From Paludibacteraceae bacterium (GTDB taxonomy: Bacteria > Bacteroidota > Bacteroidia > Bacteroidales > Paludibacteraceae), in contig JAFZKQ010000014.1 of assembly GCA_017553575.1 (NCBI GenBank), forward strand, positions 1 to 52,866: a stretch of 52,866 nucleotides of DNA, given 5' to 3'. Within the stretch, counting starts at the first letter, position 1; each line of letters starts with the position of its first letter. The position numbers and the translations under genes are program-made. Of this stretch, positions 1 to 6,917 are shown piece after piece. The notes under the pieces were generated by a model, which ran no database searches, was not told the DNA's origin, and saw only the letters and a program-made list of their open reading frames with translations.

Positions 1-816
1 AAGCGTAGGAGGCAAGAAGATAACGGATACGACCGTGAATATCTTGATAATCTTATTCTGCTCGATATTAACCAAACCCAAGAACGTATCCTGCAAATAG
101 TCCAGACGCTCAAAACCGAACTTCGTGTGCTCAATCAAAGAGTTGATATCCTTAATCACCAAGCCTAGACGAGGCTTCAGCTCTTCGGGAATCAAATCAC
201 TACGCATCACGCTGGAAACCACACGATGCTTGTCGATGATATTCTCGCGCAGGTGCATGGTCTTTTCTTGAAGGTTCTTTATCTCCAACAAGTCATCCTC
301 GTTTACGGAACCCGCTATCGTCAATTTTTTACTCAATCGACTGATTTCCGAAGTTGCGTCCTCAATCATGTCGGCATCATACTCGACCCGGGTCTCCAAA
401 AGGGCAACAAATATATGGTATCCCGTAGGATAAATTTTGGAATTGGCGAACATCTTCTTAATGGTCTCGTCGAACGACTTCAGATTCGTGTCACGCACGG
501 AGACCAATATTCCGTTTTTCAAAATAAAAGAGACAGGCTCTTTTTCATACGAATCCAAAAGGAAATTGGAATTTGCCACCAACGTGTCTTCCGTCTCAAT
601 GAAACGGGACGAAATCTCAATCTCTTCGATCTCCTCTTCCTCTTGTATATAAATCTTCAAGAACTGCTCCAGTTCAGACTCCGTCTCTGGGGTTACGTTG
701 TTAAGGTCCACCCAAACGAAGTTGCTCAACGGAACGGTCTTCAGTATATTAATATCCTTCGCTATCTTTAGACGGCCATTCTCAACATAGAATAATTTAA
801 CTTCCGAAGGTCTCAT
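1..816 (-). CDS. corA: CorA-family magnesium/cobalt transporter, truncated by the window edge
   Basis: Inner-membrane divalent cation channel of the CorA family (Mg2+ uptake). The visible 272 residues start MRPSEVKLFYVENGRLK and contain the acidic cytoplasmic domain (a run of Glu near residues 71-78) and the long stalk helix typical of the family. The frame leaves the window at the conserved stretch FTVVSVIFLPPTL at the start of the first membrane helix; the GMN signature and second helix would lie to the left of base 1. The start is the ATG at 816-814. rsmA lies 92 bp upstream on the same strand, so the two may be cotranscribed; I see no good promoter between them. Family assignment is secure from the pre-TM1 motif; the 3' end is missing only because of the window. 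Confidence 0.9.
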   Translation of the reverse strand, partial: MRPSEVKLFYVENGRLKIAKDINILKTVPLSNFVWVDLNNVTPETESELEQFLKIYIQEEEEIEEIEISSRFIETEDTLVANSNFLLDSYEKEPVSFILKNGILVSVRDTNLKSFDETIKKMFANSKIYPTGYHIFVALLETRVEYDADMIEDATSEISRLSKKLTIAGSVNEDDLLEIKNLQEKTMHLRENIIDKHRVVSSVMRSDLIPEELKPRLGLVIKDINSLIEHTKFGFERLDYLQDTFLGLVNIEQNKIIKIFTVVSVIFLPPTL

Positions 817-908
817 TTCTCTTCTTAATAAAATAAATAAATCGGTTCACTATCACAAGTTTCCAATCCAGGACAAGGAACGGATTGGCACATTATCCGA
901 CGGCAATC

Positions 909-1694
909 TTAGGGAACCTTGTTCTTCGCCACGATATTCGTCAGTTCCACGAACTCCGCCACGCTCAACTGTTCCGGACGTTTCGTAAACAGAGGCAACT
1001 GGTACACCGGATTATCCTTTCCCAAGATGGGTTGCAGAGAGTTGCGCATCATTTTTCTCCGCTGGTTAAATCCCGTCTTTACCACTTGCGCAAACAACGT
1101 CTCGTCACAATCCAATTTGGAGACAGAATTTCGCTTCATCCTTATCACCGCCGACTTGACCTTCGGAGGAGGATCAAACACATACTCGTGGACAGTGAAC
1201 AGATATTCAATATCATAAAAAGCCTGCAACAGCACACTCAATATACCATAGGCCTTCGTTCCGGGAGCTGCGGCGATACGTTCCGCCACCTCCTTCTGTA
1301 TCATACCGGAGCAAACGGGAATATGATCCCGATTGGCTAACACCTTAAAAAAAATCTGGCTTGAAATATTATAGGGATAATTACCTATCACAAACAAATC
1401 ACCCTCCCCATACAGTTTAGAAAGGTCCATTTTGAGGAAGTCTCCCTCTATTATACGCCCCTCCAATGCTGGAAAGTTCTCTTGCAGGTAGGCCACGGAC
1501 TCTCGGTCCAGCTCCACGACCTGCAAATCTATATTCTCATTTTGTAAAAGGAACTGAGTCAAGACTCCCATTCCCGGACCTATTTCCAAAACCTTCGTGG
1601 GCTTTGTTATCTCCAAACTTTCAGCAATGCTGCGGGCAATATTGAGGTCCTTCAAAAAGTGTTGCCCTAAGAACTTCTTGGGCGTAACTATCAT
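909..1694 (-). CDS. rsmA: 16S rRNA (adenine1518/1519-N6)-dimethyltransferase RsmA
   Basis: SAM-dependent methyltransferase that dimethylates two adjacent adenosines in the 3'-terminal hairpin of 16S rRNA during 30S maturation. The 261 residues match the usual KsgA/RsmA length. The N-terminus KKFLGQHFLKD is the family signature, LEIGPGMGVLT (about residues 36-46) is the SAM-binding glycine loop, and NYPYNISS (about 104-111) is the N-(L/P)-P-(Y/F) catalytic motif, here NYPY rather than the more usual NLPY. The C-terminal helical domain carries the QRRKMMRNSL RNA-contact segment. ATG start at 1694. A -7 box (TAACTTTG at 1849-1842) lies about 150 bp upstream. corA follows on the same strand. Confidence 0.96.
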   Translation of the reverse strand: MIVTPKKFLGQHFLKDLNIARSIAESLEITKPTKVLEIGPGMGVLTQFLLQNENIDLQVVELDRESVAYLQENFPALEGRIIEGDFLKMDLSKLYGEGDLFVIGNYPYNISSQIFFKVLANRDHIPVCSGMIQKEVAERIAAAPGTKAYGILSVLLQAFYDIEYLFTVHEYVFDPPPKVKSAVIRMKRNSVSKLDCDETLFAQVVKTGFNQRRKMMRNSLQPILGKDNPVYQLPLFTKRPEQLSVAEFVELTNIVAKNKVP

Positions 1695-2034
1695 AATCCA
1701 TTTTACTCCTTAGTCTTTTACAGAATCAGCCGAACATCAGCTCCGGCAAACCCTATTTTGTAATCAATCGGAAGCCTCAACCTCCTATAAAATCTCCACA
1801 AAAACCGAAAACTGCAACTTGCAGAAAACGAATTAACCCGACAAAGTTAAGAATTTTTATCTATAAAGTAAACATATCAGTGCCACAAATTGCCCAAACA
1901 CGCATATTTTGACTATATTTGCAAAAACAAATGGTTCCATTCCATTTTTAGTTATACAATGTGTATTGTCGGCACGACGATCTTGGCAGTAGACCAATCG
2001 GAACTGTACTCAAAAATTCACACGGAATTCTGCA
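1695..2034. other. Divergent intergenic region with two promoters
   Basis: 340 bp between rsmA (minus) and the flippase-like gene (plus). It holds a minus-strand -7 box, TAACTTTG at 1849-1842, for rsmA and a plus-strand -7 box, TATATTTG at 1914-1921, for the flippase-glycosyltransferase pair. A short inverted repeat, CTGCAA-c-TTGCAG, sits at about 1812-1824. No convincing ORF: the frame starting at 1890 has no homology features and overlaps the true gene out of frame. Confidence 0.6.
1914..1921 (+). promoter_or_regulatory. Bacteroidetes -7 box for the flippase-glycosyltransferase operon
   Basis: TATATTTG matches TAnnTTTG exactly. ATTG at 1889-1892 lies 21 bp upstream as a weak -33 element. 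The predicted transcript start is near 1928, about 107 nt before the ATG at 2035. Confidence 0.6.
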
Positions 2035-3048
2035 ATGGGCAAAGAAAAAACAAAAAAAGAAAAGGCCAAAAAAGTCCTACAAATAGTAGGCTCTCTGTTT
2101 CTCAGTTTCTTCATATTCTATTTAGTATATAAGGATCAAGACCCTACCGTCATTCGGGAAGAGCTCAAGCAATGCAATCTCTTTTGGATCCTCATCTCCA
2201 TCATCCTAGGTGCGCTCAGTCACTTCGTCCGCGCACTACGATGGAACCAACTCATAGAGCCACTGGGCAAATCGCCCAAGGTTAGCTCCTCCTACATAGC
2301 CGTCATGATAGGCTATTTCGCCAACTACCTCATCCCGAGGGCTGGAGAGATGGCTCGTTGTGGCGTACTAAAGAAAACGGACGGCATCTCCTTCTCCACC
2401 CTATTGGGAACTGTCATCGCCGAACGATTCTTCGACCTCATCGTCCTGCTCCTATTCGTGGGCGCCGCCATCTTCTCCCAATTAGACCTCTTCACCCAAG
2501 TTTTTGCCTCCGGCACTTTCGTTGGGGACAGCCTACTAAAACTTGTCACCAACCCATTCCTTTGGATAGCGTTTGGCGTTGTCGTCCTGCTGATTTTCTT
2601 ATTCCGGGAACGCATCCTAAACTCCACCTTCTTCAAGAAGATTGTGGAAATGCTCCGTAATATCGCCGACGGCATAAAAACCTTCTTTAAGGTCAAGAAC
2701 AAACCGCTTTTCATCCTCTACACGCTCATTATTTGGGTCTTCTATTTCAACATGACCTACCTCAGTTTCAAGGCATTCGAGTTCACCCAAGAACTCACCG
2801 TAAGTGTCGGACTCTCCACGTTCGCCATCGGCAGCATGGGTATTGTCGCACCTGTCCAAGGTGGCATCGGTGCATGGCACTTCCTCACTTCCGAATGCTT
2901 GAAATTCTATGGCATAGAGGAGGGACAGGCTCTCACCTTCGCATTCGTTGTCCATTTGGCACAAACATTGATGATTTTGGTCATCGGAGCCATCTGCTTC
3001 CTCTCCTTCTCCATACTACAAAACAAGAATAAAAAGAGAGAGCCATGA
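2035..3048 (+). CDS. Lysylphosphatidylglycerol synthase-like / UPF0104 flippase-domain membrane protein
   Basis: Polytopic inner-membrane protein of the UPF0104 family (the membrane part of MprF and the AglD-like proteins), 337 aa. A short Lys-rich N-terminus is followed by about eight hydrophobic segments. The family landmarks are visible: an early HFVRALRWNQLIEP, a NYLIPRAGEMARC segment (R-x-G-E near residue 104), AERFFDL near 126, and a C-terminal GIVAPVQGGIGAWHF. The family includes lipid or lipid-linked sugar flippases and modifying proteins; there is no synthase domain here, so a transport or flipping role is an inference. The stop overlaps the start of the glycosyltransferase by 4 bp (ATGA), so they are translationally coupled and probably work together on an envelope glycan or glycolipid. 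Confidence 0.85.
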   Translation: MGKEKTKKEKAKKVLQIVGSLFLSFFIFYLVYKDQDPTVIREELKQCNLFWILISIILGALSHFVRALRWNQLIEPLGKSPKVSSSYIAVMIGYFANYLIPRAGEMARCGVLKKTDGISFSTLLGTVIAERFFDLIVLLLFVGAAIFSQLDLFTQVFASGTFVGDSLLKLVTNPFLWIAFGVVVLLIFLFRERILNSTFFKKIVEMLRNIADGIKTFFKVKNKPLFILYTLIIWVFYFNMTYLSFKAFEFTQELTVSVGLSTFAIGSMGIVAPVQGGIGAWHFLTSECLKFYGIEEGQALTFAFVVHLAQTLMILVIGAICFLSFSILQNKNKKREP

Positions 3049-4145
3049 CAACCAAGGGGAGAATCACCATCACCGTAACCAACAATTTGGAGGGAGACCA
3101 ACGAATCAACAAAGTGGCCACCTCTCTCCATAACCACGGCTATGATGTAACAGTTATAGGTTCGCAAAACAAACCTTGCCACCCCTACTCCCGCCCCTAC
3201 GCGACCAAACGACTTCCCGTTTTTTTCAAAAAAGGCTTCCTTTTTTACGGGGAAATCAACTTGCGACTATTTTTCCATCTTCTTTTTACCCCTTGCGACC
3301 TGATGCTCGCCAACGACACCGACACGGTTCTCGCTAACTTCTTGGCAAGCAAAATCAGGAAGAAACGCTTCGCCGTGGATCTGCATGAACTATTCCCGGA
3401 AGTACCGGAGGTGGTCAACCGTCCCTTCGTAAAACGAGTTTGGACAAAACTGGAAGACTGGATCTTTCCGCATATCCGCCACGGCTATACCGTATGTCAA
3501 TCCATAGCCGACTACTACCAGAAACGCTACGGCATAAATCTCGGCGTAGTCCGCAACATCCCCAACAAGAAAGAATATAAAGGGAAAGGTCATCGGATGG
3601 ACTACGGAGGCAAAAAAATCATACTCTATCAAGGAGCCGTCAATGTGGGCAGAGGAATCGAATGGCTCATCGATGCCATGAAATGGATTGACAACGCAGT
3701 ACTCGTCATCATCGGAAACGGAGACGTGAAGACGGAGATGGAGAAACGAAGCGAAGCGTTAGGGCTGACCGACCGCATTTTCTTCTTAGGACATGTTCCA
3801 TACGATGAACTCTCCGAATACACTCGCTCGGCAGATTTGGGCGTATGCCTGCTCAAGAAGCAAGGCCTCAGTTATTATTACGCATTGCCCAACCGAGTGT
3901 TCGATTATATGCAACAGCACGTTCCCCTTTTGGCGACAGACTTTCCCGAGATAGCCAACGTACTCCGCAACTACGGGACAGGCACCCTCGTCTCCCACTA
4001 CGAACCAGACTATTTGGCCCAAACCATACAAGAGATTCTCAATTCGCCCATCGACCATGCACAATACGAGAAAGCTTGCGAAGCATTCTGTTGGGAAAAC
4101 GAAGAAGAGACAATGCTCGCCATCATAGAAAAGGCACTAAAATAA
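3045..4145 (+). CDS. Glycosyltransferase, GT4-like (GT-B fold)
   Basis: 366-aa cytoplasmic or membrane-associated glycosyltransferase. The N-terminal Rossmann half starts RITITVTNNLEGDQRINKVA, a pattern seen in GT4 proteins that bind the acceptor. The C-terminal nucleotide-sugar half includes KIILYQGAVNVGRGIEWLIDAM, VLVIIGNGD, RIFFLGHVPYDELSEYTRSADLGV and an acidic PNRVFDYMQQHVPLLATDFPEI region equivalent to the E-x7-E donor site (poorly conserved here, with D replacing one Glu). No signal peptide. The start overlaps the preceding flippase-like gene by four bases. Donor and acceptor cannot be read from the sequence; the pairing suggests synthesis or modification of a lipid-linked glycan. Confidence 0.88.
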   Translation: MTTKGRITITVTNNLEGDQRINKVATSLHNHGYDVTVIGSQNKPCHPYSRPYATKRLPVFFKKGFLFYGEINLRLFFHLLFTPCDLMLANDTDTVLANFLASKIRKKRFAVDLHELFPEVPEVVNRPFVKRVWTKLEDWIFPHIRHGYTVCQSIADYYQKRYGINLGVVRNIPNKKEYKGKGHRMDYGGKKIILYQGAVNVGRGIEWLIDAMKWIDNAVLVIIGNGDVKTEMEKRSEALGLTDRIFFLGHVPYDELSEYTRSADLGVCLLKKQGLSYYYALPNRVFDYMQQHVPLLATDFPEIANVLRNYGTGTLVSHYEPDYLAQTIQEILNSPIDHAQYEKACEAFCWENEEETMLAIIEKALK

Positions 4146-4220
4146 AGTGCAGGAGATGATCAATTGCGCCCATAAGGTATCACGCCCTAACCTAACAATA
4201 AGACAGACATTCCGACAATA

Positions 4221-4267
4221 AAAAAAGGAGGTGATTTTCTCAAACCACTCTCCCTTCTTTTGTTTTT
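4221..4267. terminator. Bidirectional intrinsic terminator
   Basis: GGAG-GTG (4227-4233) pairs with CAC-T-CTCC (4246-4253) with one bulged T, flanked by A-run 4221-4226 and a T-rich stretch 4254-4268. It lies between convergent genes (glycosyltransferase, plus; DUF1508, minus) and has a U-tract on both strands. Confidence 0.55.
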
Positions 4268-4287
4268 TAATTTACGTATGATTTAAT

Positions 4288-4659
4288 TTAAAATTCTTCT
4301 TTAATTTCTGCGTCTGGAGCATTTTTTCGAATAGACTCAATACCGTTCAAGCAACCAGCCTTTGCCTTGTAACCCTCGCCTACTACTATGTTTTGTCCAT
4401 TAGAAGCTTTCAAACGGAAACGGAACTCGCCCGCTTTATCCTTGTATACTTCAAACTTTGGATTCTTAAGAGTTTCGAAACCCTCAACCGTTTGGTCTTC
4501 AATAGCAGCCACGCAATTCTTTTGAACGCTTGCTATACCATTCTTACAACCATCCAATGAAGAATAACCCTCTGATGATGCTATGATTTCTCCATTACCT
4601 GCTTTCAAATTAAAGCGGAACTCGCCTTTCTTGTCTTTAGAAATAACAAATTTTCCCAT
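4288..4659 (-). CDS. DUF1508 (YegP/UPF0339) family protein, two repeats
   Basis: 123-aa soluble protein built of two copies of the DUF1508 unit: residues about 1-55 (KFVISKDKKGEFRFNLKAGNGEIIASSEGY..., split here for length) and about 66-120 (KFEVYKDKAGEFRFRLKASN...GEGYKAKAGCLNGIESI). Each repeat has the F-x-V/I-x-x-D-x-x-G-E-F-R-F-x-L-K-A-x-N-G-x core and the S-I/V-x-x-N tail. The family is widespread, small and without an assigned biochemical activity; E. coli YegP is the best-known member. Monocistronic on the minus strand between two terminatable plus-strand units. ATG at 4659. The -7 box is weak (TAGAATTG near 4698). Confidence 0.9.
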   Translation of the reverse strand: MGKFVISKDKKGEFRFNLKAGNGEIIASSEGYSSLDGCKNGIASVQKNCVAAIEDQTVEGFETLKNPKFEVYKDKAGEFRFRLKASNGQNIVVGEGYKAKAGCLNGIESIRKNAPDAEIKEEF

Positions 4660-4996
4660 TGTTTGTATGTATTAAAGTTAATTAGATTCAATTCTAAGCG
4701 AATATAAGCTTTTTAATTGGGAATTCAAATAAAAAGGAAATATTTTATTTCATTTTTTCAGATTCATCGAGATAAGAGAAAAAGTGAATATTCCGTATTC
4801 GACAAGGCAAACCTCCACCCTTACATCAATAAAAAAGGGGAAAAACCTCCATATTTGACAAGAAATAAACATAAAGTCAGCCACTTATTTTTTAAAATTC
4901 ACATAATTAGTTATTTTTGGCAACGCAATGAAAATCAACTACGATTTCCCAAAATAAAGATTTTGGGGAATGCGTGAAAAACAAACAGCTCTTACC
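4660..4996. other. A+T-rich intergenic region with LRR-gene promoter
   Basis: 337 bp between the divergent DUF1508 gene (minus) and the LRR gene (plus). The only clear signal is the plus-strand -7 box at 4912-4919. A plus frame at 4717-4977 lacks protein-like composition and was not called. Confidence 0.5.
4912..4919 (+). promoter_or_regulatory. -7 box for the BspA-like LRR gene
   Basis: TATTTTTG matches TAnnTTTG; a TTTT tract about 20 bp upstream could serve as -33. Predicted transcript start near 4926, which leaves about 45-70 nt before the candidate ATGs. Confidence 0.6.
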
Positions 4997-6601
4997 ATGG
5001 AAAACATGAAAAAAAAACATCTTCTCATAGGATTCCTTTCGCTAATCCTTTCCCAAATTGACTTGTCAGCCAGAACTTTTTCTGTCCCCAATCAGGAAGG
5101 AATAGCCATCACCTATATCACCCTTTCCGACCAGCAAGTAGGAGTTGCCAGCAACAGCATAGCCAAGGAAACCGCTCCAACGCTAGAGATCCCTTCCACC
5201 ATAACTCACAAAGGGAAAGTATATACCGTCACGGAAATTGGCGACAGCGCCTTCATCTGGTGCGACCAACTCACGTCAATACGACTTCCAGAGACAATCG
5301 AAAAGATAGGAAACCATGCCTTTGAAGAGGCCCTAAAACTCCAAGAAATCGAGATTCCGGAGAAAGTGACAAGCATAGGCCACAAGGCATTTTACGACTG
5401 CACCAAGTTGGAGAGAGCCATCCTCCCCAAAGGATTGATAGAGATTGGGAAAGATGCTTTTGCCTTCTGCGGAAAATTGGAAGAGGTTTCGCTCTCCGGC
5501 CACATCAAAACCATAGGCTCGGGAGCCTTTTACGATTGCAACAAACTAAAAAGAGCTATTCTTCCGAACGACATCACCGAAATTGGGCCCAACACCTTCT
5601 ACCGATGCCATAGCCTAAAAGAGGTCAGACTGCCAGGAAGGATCTCTGAAATCGGAGCCTACGCATTTTTCGAATGTGAGGGACTCAAAGAGATTAAACT
5701 GCACAATGGTGTAAAAAAAATTGGGAAAGGCGCATTTTCCAAATGCACCCAACTCAAAACCATCACGTTGCCTAACAGCATAGAAAAGATGGAAGACCGG
5801 GTATTCCACGAGTGCGAAGGATTGGAAACGTGCAAACTGCCCAACAACCTCACGGAAATCCCTGACGGAACCTTTTTCAGCTGCACGGCCCTCAAAAAGA
5901 TTAAATTGCCCAACCTCATCAACCGAATCGGCGAGTATGCTTTTTACCAATGCGAAAGCATGACCGAGATAGAAATCCCCAACAAGGTGGAGAAAATCGG
6001 CGACCTCGCCTTCAATGGATGTAACAACCTCAAATCCTTTTCCGTAGGCAAGGATAACAAACGGTACTGCAGCGAAGAGGGCGTCCTCTACGATAAAGCG
6101 AAAGAGATACTCATCCAATTTCCGCAAAGCAAAGAGGCTCCAATATTCAAAGTTCCAGAAGGAGTCACAAAGATCGAAGACGACGCATTCCATAAGTGCC
6201 AATTGATCAAAGAGATCGAATTACCAAGCACACTGACTGAAATCGGGAAATTCGCCTTCTATTACTGCAATGGCATAACCAAAATCGACGTTCCAAGCCA
6301 AGTGACAGAGATAGGCAACAGTGCTTTCAGCATGTGTCGAAACTTAAAAGAGATTCGCCTGCCTAAAGGCATAACCAAGATAGCGATGGGTACGTTCAGC
6401 GGTTGCATCAGCCTCAACGATGTCACCATTCCTGAAGGCGTCACCTCCATCGGCAATCTCGCCTTTTACAAATGCACTAGCCTAAGCCAATTGGAACTTC
6501 CATCAACCATCACCGAGATTGGGAAAAACGCATTTATCGGAACCCAAACAAACTATGCCGTAGAAGACGACAACAAATTCAAGGAGAAAATTGAGTTTTA
6601 A
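4997..6601 (+). CDS. BspA-like leucine-rich repeat (LRR_5) surface protein
   Basis: Exported protein of about 534 aa made almost entirely of 23-residue BspA/LRR_5 repeats with the consensus I-G-x-x-A-F-x-x-C-x-x-L-x-x-I-x-L-P-x-x-I-x-x; roughly seventeen units run from about residue 55 to the end. A signal peptide is visible (MKKKHLLIGFLSLILS... then SARTF). About two thirds along, the repeats are broken by an insert with GKDNKRYCSEEGVLYDKAKEIL, the usual BspA-type spacer. In oral and gut Bacteroidales such proteins bind host or bacterial surfaces; here that is inference. Alternative starts are the ATGs at 4970 and 5006; 4997 is chosen because it gives a normal-length n-region. There is no sorting domain or lipobox, so the anchoring mode is unknown. 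Confidence 0.88.
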   Translation: MENMKKKHLLIGFLSLILSQIDLSARTFSVPNQEGIAITYITLSDQQVGVASNSIAKETAPTLEIPSTITHKGKVYTVTEIGDSAFIWCDQLTSIRLPETIEKIGNHAFEEALKLQEIEIPEKVTSIGHKAFYDCTKLERAILPKGLIEIGKDAFAFCGKLEEVSLSGHIKTIGSGAFYDCNKLKRAILPNDITEIGPNTFYRCHSLKEVRLPGRISEIGAYAFFECEGLKEIKLHNGVKKIGKGAFSKCTQLKTITLPNSIEKMEDRVFHECEGLETCKLPNNLTEIPDGTFFSCTALKKIKLPNLINRIGEYAFYQCESMTEIEIPNKVEKIGDLAFNGCNNLKSFSVGKDNKRYCSEEGVLYDKAKEILIQFPQSKEAPIFKVPEGVTKIEDDAFHKCQLIKEIELPSTLTEIGKFAFYYCNGITKIDVPSQVTEIGNSAFSMCRNLKEIRLPKGITKIAMGTFSGCISLNDVTIPEGVTSIGNLAFYKCTSLSQLELPSTITEIGKNAFIGTQTNYAVEDDNKFKEKIEF

Positions 6602-6917
6602 GTAATCAAAATACGTTCGAAAAAGCGATTCTTTCCTGCAAATGCTATTCTCTGTCTGGTAGCCTATAACGGGAAGGGATCGCAACGTTCTAACACCCCT
6701 ATTCCGCCTTTGCCAACCGACAAAGACGAGATCCTCACAATTGGACAATCAAGTTCACAGGCAAATCAACCCTAACAAGGATAATCGAGAAGGTGGGAAC
6801 AAAAGGACCTACCATACCCAAGAGGCTACAATTCCACAGCTTTTAATAGCAGACTATCATAAAAAAATAAGGGTGCATCATTACGATACACCCTCATTTC
6901 TATTTGTTTCTAAAGAA
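6602..6917. other. Convergent intergenic region
   Basis: 316 bp between the 3' ends of the LRR gene (plus) and the GH5 gene (minus). Apart from the GH5 terminator hairpin at 6871-6893 I see nothing here; open frames in it lack any recognisable domain. Confidence 0.5.
6861..6893 (-). terminator. Intrinsic terminator of the GH5 gene
   Basis: GGGTGCATC (6871-6879) pairs with GATACACCC (6885-6893) with a single C-A mismatch and a 5-nt loop. The minus strand continues into TTATTTTTTT (6870-6861). Confidence 0.8.
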